Shown here in pieces: positions 8,546-17,156 of a stretch of DNA of 64,000 nucleotides; within the stretch, counting starts at the first letter, position 1; each line of letters begins with the position of its first letter. The stretch lies in the NCBI RefSeq assembly GCF_002261185.1, contig NZ_NEVQ01000009.1:1-64000 (forward strand). The letters run 5' to 3'. The notes below the pieces were generated by a model that saw only the letters and a program-made list of their open reading frames with translations, was not told where the DNA came from and made no database searches. The position numbers were made by a program, and so were the translations under genes. Source of the DNA: Bordetella genomosp. 4. GTDB taxonomy: Bacteria; Pseudomonadota; Gammaproteobacteria; Burkholderiales; Burkholderiaceae_B.

Positions 8546-9193
8546 ATGCTTGCCGCCATGTCTACCTCTGCCCAGCCTCTCGCCCGCCGCCATCCCGATG
8601 ACCTCCTTGTGGGTCTGGTCTCGATTTCCGATCGCGCCTCGTCCGGGGTGTACCAGGACGAGGGCCTGCCGGCCTTGCGAGATTGGCTGGGGACTGCGCT
8701 GTCCTCATCCTGGCAGGCGTCTGAGCGCCTGGTGCCCGACGATGCCGCAGCCATTTCCGCCGCGCTGATTGAGTTGGTGGATGTGGTGGGCTGCGATCTG
8801 GTCCTTACGACAGGCGGCACTGGTCCGGCGCGCCGTGATGTGACCCCTGAGGCCACGCTGGCGGTGGCCACCAAGGAAATGCCGGGTTTTGGCGAGCAAA
8901 TGCGTCAAGTCAGCCTGAAATTCGTTCCCACTGCGATTCTGTCACGGCAGGTCGCTGTCATCCGGGAGACGGCGGATCATGCCGCATTGATCATCAATCT
9001 GCCCGGCCAGCCCAAAGCCATTCGAGAGACCCTCGAGGGGCTGCGCGATGCCTCCGGCGGCGTGGTCGTGCAGGGCGTTTTCGCCGCTGTGCCGTATTGC
9101 ATCGATCTGATCGGCGGGCCGTATTCAGAAACGCACGAATCTGTGGTGAAAGTCTTTCGGCCCAAGTCAGCATTGCGCAAGCCTGCTGCCTGA
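8546..9193 (+). CDS. mog: Molybdopterin adenylyltransferase (MogA)
   Basis: A 215-residue cytosolic enzyme of molybdenum cofactor synthesis. It adenylylates molybdopterin before molybdate insertion. The MoCF-binding signature LVLTTGGTGPARRDVTPEAT lies at about 91-110, preceded by the ISDRASSGVYQDEG substrate loop at about 27-40 and followed by LPGQPKAIRETL. Length and motifs fit MogA better than the shorter MoaB. An alternative Met at 8558 is possible, and neither start has a strong ribosome binding site. No other moa/moe gene is adjacent. Confidence 0.85.
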   Translation: MLAAMSTSAQPLARRHPDDLLVGLVSISDRASSGVYQDEGLPALRDWLGTALSSSWQASERLVPDDAAAISAALIELVDVVGCDLVLTTGGTGPARRDVTPEATLAVATKEMPGFGEQMRQVSLKFVPTAILSRQVAVIRETADHAALIINLPGQPKAIRETLEGLRDASGGVVVQGVFAAVPYCIDLIGGPYSETHESVVKVFRPKSALRKPAA

Positions 9194-9401
9194 ACCCTGC
9201 AAAGCGAACCGGGGCGCGGTCGTCGGCGGTGTGGGCTCGGCCAGGCAGCCTGCTTTGCGGCTCGACGATTGGCCAGTCGATGCGGCACACCATGATCTTG
9301 CGGACATACTCGACGCGTCATCTACCGACAGCACGCAGACCATGCGTCATGTGGTGCGCTATAGTTGCCCGGGTCCTGCTTTTTTCTTGGAATACAGTGT
9401 C

Positions 9402-9740
9402 ATGAATTTGAAAGTCCCTGCGCTCTTGGTTTGTGTCGGCGCCCTGGCGGGTTGTGCTTCCGTAAAAGACATCACCGCACGCGAGCCCGTGTTTTATGGA
9501 TCGACGTCGCGTCCCGCAGAGGAATACGTGCAATGCGTGGCGTCTGCCTGGAAGGGGCAGGGCACGGACGCCGTGCGGCAGCCGGTGCGTAATGGCTACG
9601 AGTTGGTCGTGCACGGCAGCATGGGCGTCGAGGCCGTGCTGACGGCAACGACATGGAAAGGCAAGACCGACGCGAGTCTCTCGACACGTATTCAACGCTC
9701 GAGCACCGCGTTGGCCGAGGCTGCAAACCTGTGCCTGTAA
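9402..9740 (+). CDS. Small lipoprotein
   Basis: A 112-residue exported protein with a short signal peptide ending in the lipobox LAGC. Cys18 is therefore the likely lipidated residue, and the Ala/Ser after it favours outer-membrane sorting. The mature part has one further Cys near residue 40 and a Cys close to the end that could pair. I do not recognise a domain. It lies 48 bp upstream of the M23 peptidase gene, so an envelope role in the same transcript is plausible but unproven. Confidence 0.7.
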   Translation: MNLKVPALLVCVGALAGCASVKDITAREPVFYGSTSRPAEEYVQCVASAWKGQGTDAVRQPVRNGYELVVHGSMGVEAVLTATTWKGKTDASLSTRIQRSSTALAEAANLCL

Positions 9741-9787
9741 ACATGGTGAATTACCGCACGATGATGCAAGCGATGGTTGGACATAAG

Positions 9788-10699
9788 ATGAGCCGCGTAA
9801 CGCCGACGCGGGCGACTCGTCCGCTGACAGGCCGCCGCACTATCCTGCAAAGGTGTGCTCGTTTGGCGAGCCAGGTGGCGTTGTTGGCTGCGGCTTGCTG
9901 CGCGGCGGTTGCTCAGGCGCAGGGCTACATCAGCCGTACGCTCGACGTGCCTGTGCCGGGCGGCGTGGCTGTGGTGCCCTTGGGGGCTGCAGATAAAGCG
10001 CCCCAGGCTAGCTTCAACGGCCATCGCGTCATGGTCATTCGAGACAGCGATCAACAATGGATTGCCGTGGTCGGAATTCCTCTGGGCACCAAAACCGGGA
10101 CACAAACGTTGCAAGTGCAGGGCCGTCCCGCGGCTCAGTTCAATGTCGGCACCAAGGAATATGCTGCGCAGCACATCACGCTGAAAAACAAGCGACAGGT
10201 GTCTCCCAATCCCGACGATCTGAAACGCATTGAGCGCGAGCTCGAAGAGCAAGTTTCCGCCTATCGCATCTATCGCGATGGTGTGACACCGAGCAATGTG
10301 ATTCTGGATCGCCCGGTGGACGGAGGACGTTTGTCCAGCCCCTTTGGGTTGCGGCGATTTTTCAATGGCGAAGAGCGCAATCCCCATTCGGGCCTGGATT
10401 TTGCCGTGCCTACCGGAACGCCGGTGAAAGCACCCGCAGCCGGGCGTGTCGTTCTTGTCGGGAATTTTTTCTTTAACGGCAACACGGTTTTTGTCGATCA
10501 TGGACAGGGCTTTATCAGCATGTTCTGCCATTTGTCGGCGATCGACGTCAAGGTGGGCGATGAGGTCGCACGCGGCGCCGTGGTCGGTAAAGTCGGTTCT
10601 ACAGGGCGCGCGACAGGGCCTCACCTGCATTGGAACGTCAGTTTGAACGATGCGCGGGTCGATCCTGCTATCTTCATCGGCGCGGCGAACAAGCGCTGA
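9788..10699 (+). CDS. Exported M23/LytM family peptidase
   Basis: A 303-residue exported protein with a peptidase M23 (LytM) domain at about 180-295. The zinc-site residues are present: His200 and Asp204 (HSGLD), His248 (CHLS) and His279/His281 (PHLHW). A complete set means it is probably an active peptidoglycan endopeptidase rather than an EnvC/NlpD-type activator. The N-terminus has a twin-Arg-containing basic stretch and a hydrophobic core ending in VAQAQG, a normal signal peptide. Upstream Mets at 9743 and 9761 are alternatives; I chose 9788 for the best signal-peptide shape. The central region is the all-beta LytM N-domain (about 50-130). Confidence 0.85.
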   Translation: MSRVTPTRATRPLTGRRTILQRCARLASQVALLAAACCAAVAQAQGYISRTLDVPVPGGVAVVPLGAADKAPQASFNGHRVMVIRDSDQQWIAVVGIPLGTKTGTQTLQVQGRPAAQFNVGTKEYAAQHITLKNKRQVSPNPDDLKRIERELEEQVSAYRIYRDGVTPSNVILDRPVDGGRLSSPFGLRRFFNGEERNPHSGLDFAVPTGTPVKAPAAGRVVLVGNFFFNGNTVFVDHGQGFISMFCHLSAIDVKVGDEVARGAVVGKVGSTGRATGPHLHWNVSLNDARVDPAIFIGAANKR

Positions 10700-10821
10700 G
10701 CACGGCGTACAACTGGTACGTTCCCGACCGCGCCGTGCGCCGCTCAGGGCAATGGCACAGTGAGCCGCGGCGCTCCGGCTCGCATGGTGGTCATCAGGGG
10801 CTGTGGCGATACGCCGGTGTT

Positions 10822-11721
10822 TCAGTGCGTACTCTCTTGCAATGCGGTATCCAGAAAGCGCCTGAGCAACGGCGCCTGATCGTCCGCACGATAGGCCAGC
10901 AATACCCGGCTGGCGGCATCGGGCGTGGCGAGCTCGCAATAGGCGACGCCGGGAATGCCGGTTTTCATATAGGTCTCTGGCAATACAGAGACTCCCATTC
11001 CGGCAGCGACCAGACCCACAATGGTGGCGCCTTCGCGCGCCTCTTGCCGGACGTGCGGCGCAAAGCCGGCCCGGCTGGCCAGGACCGTCACGTGTTCAAA
11101 CAGCCCGCATCCCAGGCCGCGGGGGAACAAGATAAATGACTCATCAGCCAACGCGGACATAGGCAGCGGTCGGCACGGCCGGGCCAACGGATGATCGCTC
11201 GGCAGCACGGCCACCAGCCGGTCTTGCCAGAGTTGCGACACCGCAATATTGGCGGGCGGTTCGAACAATGGCGACGGGCGCAAAAAGCCAATATCCACCG
11301 TTTTCTCTGCCAGCGCCCGCAATTGTTGGCCGGTAGACATATGCGTCAGGTCGGCGCGCGCACCAGGGTGACGTCCGCGAAATGTCTGCACGATGTGCGG
11401 AAAGGCCTCGAACATCGGGACCGAGGCTGTGAACGAGATCCGCAACTCGCCCGCCTCGCCACGAGCGGCTTGACGCACCACATCGCCGGCGCGGTCCAGA
11501 TAGCTCAGCGCATGTCGGGCTTGTTCCAGAAACAGTGATCCGGCCTCAGTCAGCTCGACTTTGCGATTGGTGCGGTTCAGCAGCGCCGAACCCAATTCCT
11601 CTTCCAGCGCTTTGACCTGCAGGCTGAGGGGCGGTTGGCTGACGTGCAGGCGGCGTGCCGCGCCGCTGAAGCTGAGTTCTTCGGCGACGGCGACGAAATA
11701 GCGAAGCTGGCGAAAATCCAT
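10822..11721 (-). CDS. LysR family transcriptional regulator
   Basis: A 299-residue LysR-type regulator with the N-terminal winged helix-turn-helix (MDFRQLRYFVAVAEELSF onward, about 1-60) and a C-terminal effector-binding domain with the usual LYFVLP-like strands. It is divergent from the Bug receptor and GalB genes and probably controls them in response to an aromatic-acid intermediate. An inverted repeat TATTTG-N5-CAAATA lies directly in front of its start. Confidence 0.88.
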   Translation of the reverse strand: MDFRQLRYFVAVAEELSFSGAARRLHVSQPPLSLQVKALEEELGSALLNRTNRKVELTEAGSLFLEQARHALSYLDRAGDVVRQAARGEAGELRISFTASVPMFEAFPHIVQTFRGRHPGARADLTHMSTGQQLRALAEKTVDIGFLRPSPLFEPPANIAVSQLWQDRLVAVLPSDHPLARPCRPLPMSALADESFILFPRGLGCGLFEHVTVLASRAGFAPHVRQEAREGATIVGLVAAGMGVSVLPETYMKTGIPGVAYCELATPDAASRVLLAYRADDQAPLLRRFLDTALQESTH

Positions 11722-11724
11722 GGC

Positions 11725-11741
11725 TATTTGATTTCCAAATA
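11725..11741. promoter_or_regulatory. Candidate LysR-type operator
   Basis: TATTTG-N5-CAAATA, a perfect 6-bp inverted repeat with the T-N11-A shape of LysR boxes, 4 bp upstream of the leftward regulator start and in the gap shared with the rightward Bug gene. An autoregulatory and divergent-control site is inferred. Confidence 0.45.
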
Positions 11742-11893
11742 AATAGATGGAAAAAACGGTATTGGACGATATTAATGGGCCAGGCGATCATGTTTCAACC
11801 CGGTGCCAGTCGGCAATAGACCGCGACAGCAACCTCCATCGCCACATTGACGTGCGGCGCCATGAAATCACGTCATAAAATCAGGAGACTCAC

Positions 11894-12976
11894 ATGATTG
11901 AGCCATATTCAGACCAGATCGCCGTGCGCATTGCCATGCCTGCGGGGCGTGTTGCCCGAGGGCTTGGCAGGATGTGGAGCGGATCCTTTGCCAAAATCGC
12001 GCTTACCTCTGCCTGCCGCAGCGTCGCGGCAGTGCTTGGGCTTGCTGCGGTGTTATCTAGCGGCCCCGTTTACGCCGCCGATTTTCCGGATAAACCGATT
12101 CGTATCGTCGTGCCCTATGCCGCTGGCGGCGGCGTGGATATCGTGACGCGGCTGGTCAGTGAAAAAATGGGCGCAGCCCTGGGCCAGCCCATCATCGTGG
12201 ACAACCGTCCCGGCGCAGCCACCAATATCGGCATGGCCGCCGTCGCGCAGGCTGATGCCGATGGCTATACCTTGCTCACCGCTTCGAACACCTTGGCGAG
12301 CAACGCAGCGCTGTTCTCGAATCTGACCTTCGATCCGGCGCACGATTTTGCGCCGGTCGGCAGCATCGGCTACGCGCCGCTGGTGGTGGTAGTGCCCGAG
12401 GCGTCGCCCAACAAAACCCTCAAGGATCTGATCGCCTATGGGAAATCCCATCCGGGCAAGCTGACGTACGCCTCGGCGGGCAGCGGCAGTTCCGGCCATC
12501 TGGCCAGCGAGCTGGTCAAAGCCGAAGGCGGATTTGACGCGCTGCATGTGCCGTACAAGGGCGGTGCACCGGCGATTACGGATCTGCTGGGACAGCGCAT
12601 TGATTTCATGTCGATCAACCCGCTGGAGGTGGTTTCGCATATTCAATCCGGCAAGTTGCGTCCCTTGGCGGTATTGAATGCACAGCCGACGGCCTTGTTG
12701 CCTCAGGTACCGACAACGGCGTCTTTGGGCCTGCCCGAGGCTGTTGCCACAGTATGGTGGGGCCTGGTAGGTCCGAAAGACATGCCGGAGCCCGTTGTGA
12801 AACAGTTAAACGCGGCCCTGCAGCAAGCCTTGCAGGATCCCGGCGTGCAAAAACGTCTGGCGGACCTGGGTGCGACGGCAACGCCAGGCAGCGCGTCGGC
12901 CTTTGGAACATTCGTGGCCGACGAAACTGCGAAATGGACCAAGGTCATCAAGCAGGCCGGCATCAAGGCAGATTAA
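11894..12976 (+). CDS. Tripartite tricarboxylate transporter receptor, Bug family
   Basis: A 360-residue periplasmic solute receptor of the TctC/Bug family. The core motif begins FPDKPIRIVVPYAAGGGVD, with DNRPGAATNIG and YTLLTAS following, all family hallmarks for binding carboxylates. The start at 11894 has GGAG 8 bp upstream. This leaves about 38 residues before the hydrophobic segment of the signal peptide, longer than usual. No TctA or TctB membrane genes are adjacent, the common orphan state of Bug receptors in this group. The ligand is probably an aromatic or tricarboxylic acid, given galB downstream. Confidence 0.85.
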   Translation: MIEPYSDQIAVRIAMPAGRVARGLGRMWSGSFAKIALTSACRSVAAVLGLAAVLSSGPVYAADFPDKPIRIVVPYAAGGGVDIVTRLVSEKMGAALGQPIIVDNRPGAATNIGMAAVAQADADGYTLLTASNTLASNAALFSNLTFDPAHDFAPVGSIGYAPLVVVVPEASPNKTLKDLIAYGKSHPGKLTYASAGSGSSGHLASELVKAEGGFDALHVPYKGGAPAITDLLGQRIDFMSINPLEVVSHIQSGKLRPLAVLNAQPTALLPQVPTTASLGLPEAVATVWWGLVGPKDMPEPVVKQLNAALQQALQDPGVQKRLADLGATATPGSASAFGTFVADETAKWTKVIKQAGIKAD

Positions 12977-13043
12977 TGAGAAACGCGGCCACTGTCTTTA
13001 CGCACGGTCAATGCTGTGAGCCTCGGGCACGGTCTTTTATGAA

Positions 13044-13068
13044 TGATCGGCGCAGCCAGCGCCGATCA
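13044..13068 (+). other. 10-bp-stem hairpin between the Bug gene and galB
   Basis: TGATCGGCGC (13044-13053) pairs perfectly with 13059-13068 around a 5-base loop. Only a short CTTT follows, so it is a poor intrinsic terminator. It may lower expression of galB relative to the receptor or protect the upstream mRNA end. Confidence 0.4.
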
Positions 13069-13103
13069 CAGTCTTTACACATGAGCAATAGCGAGAGTCT
13101 GTC

Positions 13104-13823
13104 ATGGAAACATCGAAACAAGGATTAGTCGTCAGCGCGCACTCCGCGGATTTTGTCTGGCGGGCGGGAGGAGCGATTGCGCTATATGCCAAGCGCGGCT
13201 GGACGATGACGGTCGTATGTCTGTCGTTCGGCGAACGGGGCGAATCGGCCAAGCTGTGGAAACAGCCTGGAATGACCATGGCGCGCGTCAAAGAAGACCG
13301 CCGCCGCGAGGCAGAGCGCGCCGCGGAAATCCTGGGTGCGAACATTCGCTTTATGGATCTGGGAGACTATCCCTTGCGCGTATCCGACGAGGCCTTGTTT
13401 CAGCTGGCAGATATCTATCGCGAGCTGCGTCCGGAATTCGTGCTGACACACTCGCAGCGCGATCCGTACAACTTCGACCATCCGCTGGCCACGCATGTGG
13501 CCCAGGAGGCTCGCGTCATCGCGCAGGCGCATGGCCATGAGCCGGACACGCCCGTATTGGGCGCGCCACCCGTATTTCTATTCGAGCCTCATCAGCCCGA
13601 GCAATGCGAGTGGAAACCGCAAGTACTGCTGGATATCTCTGAAGTCTGGGAAAAAAAGCGCCAGGCTTTTGAATTGATGGCGGCGCAGGAGCACCTGTGG
13701 GAATACTACACACGCGTGGCATTGCAGCGTGGTGCGCAGGCCTCGCGGAACTCCGATCGGAAGATCCGCTATGCCGAGGCGTATCAGCGCGTGTTCCCGC
13801 AAGTGACTGAGGAACTGGCCTGA
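13104..13823 (+). CDS. galB: 4-oxalomesaconate hydratase, GalB type (PIG-L fold)
   Basis: A 239-residue cytosolic protein of the PIG-L/LmbE zinc-hydrolase fold. Segments such as VVSAHSADFVWRAGGAIA (about 8-25), CLSFGERGESAKLW and AQEHLWEYYTRVALQRG match my recollection of Pseudomonas putida GalB, which hydrates 4-oxalomesaconate in gallate/protocatechuate 4,5-cleavage. The zinc residues would be His11, the aspartate two to three residues on, and His132 (FDHPLATH region). The other pathway genes (aldolase, tautomerase, dioxygenase) are not nearby. With the upstream Bug and divergent LysR genes it forms a small aromatic-acid module. A generic PIG-L deacetylase is the alternative. Confidence 0.75.
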   Translation: METSKQGLVVSAHSADFVWRAGGAIALYAKRGWTMTVVCLSFGERGESAKLWKQPGMTMARVKEDRRREAERAAEILGANIRFMDLGDYPLRVSDEALFQLADIYRELRPEFVLTHSQRDPYNFDHPLATHVAQEARVIAQAHGHEPDTPVLGAPPVFLFEPHQPEQCEWKPQVLLDISEVWEKKRQAFELMAAQEHLWEYYTRVALQRGAQASRNSDRKIRYAEAYQRVFPQVTEELA

Positions 13824-13845
13824 GCGTAGGGCTCAGGGTCGGGAA

Positions 13846-14112
13846 TTAACGATGGTTGCGTTGCGGGGGACGGGGCGTGCTGGGCGCGCGCTCGTCCTTA
13901 TGACGGAAATTGATGCGGCCCTTGGTCAGGTCGTAGGGCGACATTTCCAGGGTGACGCGATCGCCAGCCAGAATGCGGATGCGGTGTTTGCGAATACGGC
14001 CGGAGGCGTAAGCGCCAACTTCGATACCGTTGTCCAGGGTGACGCGATAGCGGCTGTCAGGCAGCACTTCGTCAACAATGCCGTCGAGTTCGATCAGTTC
14101 TTCTTTTGCCAT
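13846..14112 (-). CDS. infA: Translation initiation factor IF-1
   Basis: An 88-residue OB-fold protein. IF-1 binds the ribosomal A site during initiation. [24 protein letters not shown] and the [18 protein letters not shown] segment are diagnostic. It carries a basic C-terminal extension (about 73-88) found in the longer betaproteobacterial paralogue, usually present in addition to the copy in the ribosomal protein cluster. The start at 14112 has a good AGGAGAG site. It is not near ribosomal genes here, so it is probably the second infA. About 280 bp of structured GC-rich leader precedes it. Confidence 0.9.
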   Translation of the reverse strand: MAKEELIELDGIVDEVLPDSRYRVTLDNGIEVGAYASGRIRKHRIRILAGDRVTLEMSPYDLTKGRINFRHKDERAPSTPRPPQRNHR

Positions 14113-14186
14113 ATATGACTCTCCTAGGTCGATGCGCGCGCAGGCCGGTGAGGGCATACGCGCCGCCCGCAGGCGGCAAACGCGGG

Positions 14187-14206
14187 GGCCCAAGTCTGCT
14201 TGGGCC
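14187..14206 (-). other. Perfect 8-bp-stem hairpin in the IF-1 leader
   Basis: GGCCCAAG-TCTG-CTTGGGCC lies 75 bp upstream of the IF-1 start within a GC-rich stretch that has several shorter stems. Some IF-1 and cold-shock genes have structured leaders; a role in control is only a suggestion. Confidence 0.35.
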
Positions 14207-14496
14207 GCGATGGAACATAAACATGTCCCGGCGGGTTCGGGTACAGGCCGGATTTCCTGGCGGAACCCGGGATGGGTACTCATGCCACTGGGGCAACATG
14301 CGCGCGAGGCGCGGCTTGGTCGCGATGCCGCGCAAGGTGCGCGCCACCGGAAGAAGCGGGGTAGTACGGGCCGTGCTCAATAATACCGATGCCTGATCGG
14401 GGCCTTACCCGGGCAGGGACTTTATGCACAGAACAACTAGACATAATACGCCAATCCTGGCTATTTGACCAGGGTTTTCCCGTATTTCGTTTCCGG

Positions 14497-14898
14497 CTAC
14501 GCAGGGCCAGCTTCCGGGTATTGCGGCAAATCGTCCTTGATGTCGTGCCACGGCGCCTTGCTAGCGACGTACACATGGCTCGTGGCCTTGATGCCGGGAT
14601 CATCGTCCAGCGCGCCCAGCGGCAATCCATAAGTCTCCGGCGTCAGGTCAAGGCGCGACAAGAGCGGCGTGCCGCAGGCGCTGCAAAAACCTCGGTAGCT
14701 GCCTGGTGACGAGCTATACCACGTGACATGGTTCTCTCCACGAGTCCAGGCAAAGTCTTTGGCTTGTACGGTGGCGCGGGTGAGAAAGGCCGAACCATGG
14801 GCCTTGCGGCACATGACGCAGTGGCAATTCACGGCTTGAGTCAGCGGGCCGGTAATTTCGTAGGCAACACGGCTGCACAAGCAGGAACCTTTCAACAT
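14497..14898 (-). CDS. GFA family zinc-binding protein
   Basis: A 133-residue protein of the Gfa/CENP-V fold. Cys pattern: Cys6 and Cys8 (GSCLCSRVAYE), Cys25, Cys27 and Cys30 (CHCVMCRK), Cys72 and Cys75 (CSACG), enough for the two zinc sites of the family. Members are named after glutathione-dependent formaldehyde-activating enzyme, but most have no proven activity. The start at 14898 has GGAG upstream. It is a single leftward gene. Confidence 0.85.
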   Translation of the reverse strand: MLKGSCLCSRVAYEITGPLTQAVNCHCVMCRKAHGSAFLTRATVQAKDFAWTRGENHVTWYSSSPGSYRGFCSACGTPLLSRLDLTPETYGLPLGALDDDPGIKATSHVYVASKAPWHDIKDDLPQYPEAGPA

Positions 14899-15038
14899 GG
14901 AACGCTCCGGGATGAGTAGGAACCCTAATATATACCGGGGCCTGGATCGGGATGCCAGAGGCGCGGCCGTTGCTACATGACGATTTGGTTGCATAGGCCC
15001 TCTACGTCACTGTTTTAGGGGCCTCGGCAGTCTTTCTC

Positions 15039-15056
15039 CAGTCATCACCCTGTCAC
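15039..15056 (+). promoter_or_regulatory. Pho-box-like site upstream of phnC
   Basis: CAGTCAT-CACC-CTGTCAC lies 46 bp before the phnC start. It has two 7-bp halves separated by 4 bp, matching 6 of 7 and 7 of 7 of the PhoB consensus CTGTCAT/CTGTCAC. Phosphate-starvation control by PhoB is the expected regulation of phosphonate uptake genes. Confidence 0.7.
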
Positions 15057-15102
15057 CGCCGCTGCACAGAATGCCGCCAATGGTTCGACAAGGGGATTTC
15101 CT

Positions 15103-15945
15103 ATGACCTACGCGATCGAGGTGCGCGGCCTCAGCAAGTCTTTCCGCGAGGGCGTCAAGGCGCTGGACGACGTCAATCTGACCGTTGCGCCTGGCGAGAT
15201 GGTGGCATTACTAGGGGCCTCGGGCTCGGGCAAATCGACATTGCTGCGCCATGTGGCCGGTTTCGTGGCGGCTGATCGCGGCCACAACCATGTCATTGTC
15301 AACGGGCAGGCCGTGCAGCGCGATGGCCGGATCAATACGCGGGTGCGCGGCGTGCGTGCCGGTATCGGGTTTGTGTTCCAACAATTCAATCTGGTGGGCC
15401 GTTTGCCGGTGATCACCAATGTGTTGACCGGCATGCTGCCGCGTGTGCCCATGTGGCGCAGCCTGTTGCGCTATTTCCGCCGCGATGAAGTACAGGCCGG
15501 ACTCGATGCGCTGGCTCAAGTTGGTATAGACGACTATGCGTTTCAGCGCGCATCGACGCTGTCCGGCGGACAGCAGCAGCGCGCCGCGATTGCCCGCACC
15601 TTGGTGCAGAACGCCCGCATCATTCTGGCCGACGAGCCGATTGCTTCGCTCGATCCAGAATCCTCGCGCCGCGTGATGGACACGCTCGCTCATATCAACC
15701 GCACGCGCAAGGTGGCCGTGGTGGTGTCGTTGCACCAGGTCGATGTGGCTTTGCGTTATTGCCCGCGCGTCGTGGCACTGCGTCATGGCCGCGTGGTGTA
15801 TGACGGCCCTGCCGCGGCGCTGACGGAAACCATGCTGCATCAGTTGTATGGCGCCGACGCAGCGGAATTGCTGCCGCAAGAAAACGAGCGTCCCGTTGCG
15901 CAGCCCGCTTTGATTACGCCACGGCCCCTGGCGGCCGCGGCCTGA
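15103..15945 (+). CDS. phnC: Phosphonate ABC transporter ATP-binding protein PhnC
   Basis: A 280-residue ABC ATPase that powers phosphonate import. Walker [10 protein letters not shown] is at 38-46, the signature LSGGQQQR in the middle, and Walker [14 protein letters not shown] follows. The PhnC-specific insert after Walker A (a long Q-loop segment naming [15 protein letters not shown]) is present. It heads phnC-phnD-phnE, with 32 bp to phnD and a Pho-box-like site upstream. It has a short extra C-terminal tail rich in Pro/Ala. Confidence 0.92.
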   Translation: MTYAIEVRGLSKSFREGVKALDDVNLTVAPGEMVALLGASGSGKSTLLRHVAGFVAADRGHNHVIVNGQAVQRDGRINTRVRGVRAGIGFVFQQFNLVGRLPVITNVLTGMLPRVPMWRSLLRYFRRDEVQAGLDALAQVGIDDYAFQRASTLSGGQQQRAAIARTLVQNARIILADEPIASLDPESSRRVMDTLAHINRTRKVAVVVSLHQVDVALRYCPRVVALRHGRVVYDGPAAALTETMLHQLYGADAAELLPQENERPVAQPALITPRPLAAAA

Positions 15946-15977
15946 GTTGCCCCTATTCCCTCACGGAGTTTTTACTC

Positions 15978-16961
15978 ATGCTACGCAGAACTTTCCTTGC
16001 TCTCGCCGCGACGGCGGCACTGTCGTCGGGCGCGTGGGCGCAAGACGTCAAGACGCTGAACTTCGGGTTCATTTCCACCGAATCGTCCACCAATCTGAAA
16101 GCCGCCTGGCAGCCGTTGATCGACGATCTGAGCAAGGCTATCGGTGTGCCCGTCAAACCGTTTTTCGCCTCGGATTACGCAGGCATCATCGAAGGCATGC
16201 GCTTTAACAAAGTGCAGCTGGGCTGGTTCGGCAACAAGTCGGCCATGGAGGCAGTAGACCGCGCGCAGGGCGAGGTATTCGCCTCGGTCGTCGACAAAGA
16301 CGGCAACCCGGGTTATTGGTCCTTGCTGCTGGTCAACAAAGACAGCAACCTGCAGACGCTGGACGACGTGCTGAAAAATGGCAAACAACTGAGCTACGGC
16401 GCAGGGGATCCCAACTCGACTTCGGGTACGCTGGTGCCGGGTTATTTCTTGTGGGGCGCCAATCACATCGAGCCCAAGACATTCTTCAAGTCAGTGCGTG
16501 CCGCCAACCACGAAGCCAACCTGCTGTCGGTGATCAACAAGCAGGTCGATGTGGCCATCAACAACACCGAGATGCTTGAGCGTTATCGCCGCAATACCGG
16601 CAAAGATGCCACCGAGTCGGTGCGTATCCTGTGGAAGTCGCCGTTGATTCCCGCCGATCCCATGGTCGTGCGTAGCGACGTCCCCGCGGACATCAAACAG
16701 CGTATTCAGACGTTCTTCGTGAACTACGGCACGGGCCCCGATGCCGAGCGCCAGCAGAAGATTCTGGCCAACCTGACCTACAAGGGTTTCCGTGCATCCA
16801 GCAATGCGCAACTGGTGCCGATCCGTCAGATGGAGTTGGCCAAAACCAAGCTCGGCATCGAACGCGACACCACGTTGAGCGAGGCCGACAAGAAAGCCAA
16901 GGTAGCCGAGTTGGATCGTCAATTGGCTGAACTGGACAAGCTGGTCGCTAAGCAACAGTAA
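15978..16961 (+). CDS. phnD: Phosphonate-binding periplasmic protein PhnD
   Basis: A 327-residue periplasmic receptor. The signal peptide runs to about residue 22 (ALSSGAWAQD). The mature protein has the PhnD pattern LNFGFISTESSTNLKAAWQPL and FFASDYAGIIEGMRFNKVQLGWFG, which forms the phosphonate pocket. The C-terminal 35 residues are a charged helical tail. It is intact and sits between phnC and the broken phnE. Confidence 0.92.
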   Translation: MLRRTFLALAATAALSSGAWAQDVKTLNFGFISTESSTNLKAAWQPLIDDLSKAIGVPVKPFFASDYAGIIEGMRFNKVQLGWFGNKSAMEAVDRAQGEVFASVVDKDGNPGYWSLLLVNKDSNLQTLDDVLKNGKQLSYGAGDPNSTSGTLVPGYFLWGANHIEPKTFFKSVRAANHEANLLSVINKQVDVAINNTEMLERYRRNTGKDATESVRILWKSPLIPADPMVVRSDVPADIKQRIQTFFVNYGTGPDAERQQKILANLTYKGFRASSNAQLVPIRQMELAKTKLGIERDTTLSEADKKAKVAELDRQLAELDKLVAKQQ

Positions 16962-17156
16962 CAGGTATCACGTGCACCGGCCTGTAAATGCGGGCTCGGT
17001 GCATGCCAGGGAGTACGGCGATGCGGTCTGACGGTATCGCGCAGGCCGATGCGCCCGATTCGCGGATTTCGCGAATAGCTGTTGCGGCGTGCCCGCCTAT
17101 AAGAGTCGATTGACTCAATTTTCTCGTGTACGGATTTATTACCGGATATTCTTCTT

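Noticed and set aside
13104-13823. Naming the gene an LPS or GlcNAc deacetylase from the PIG-L fold
   Set aside because: Several segments match GalB closely and the neighbours are aromatic-acid-type genes, not envelope sugar genes.
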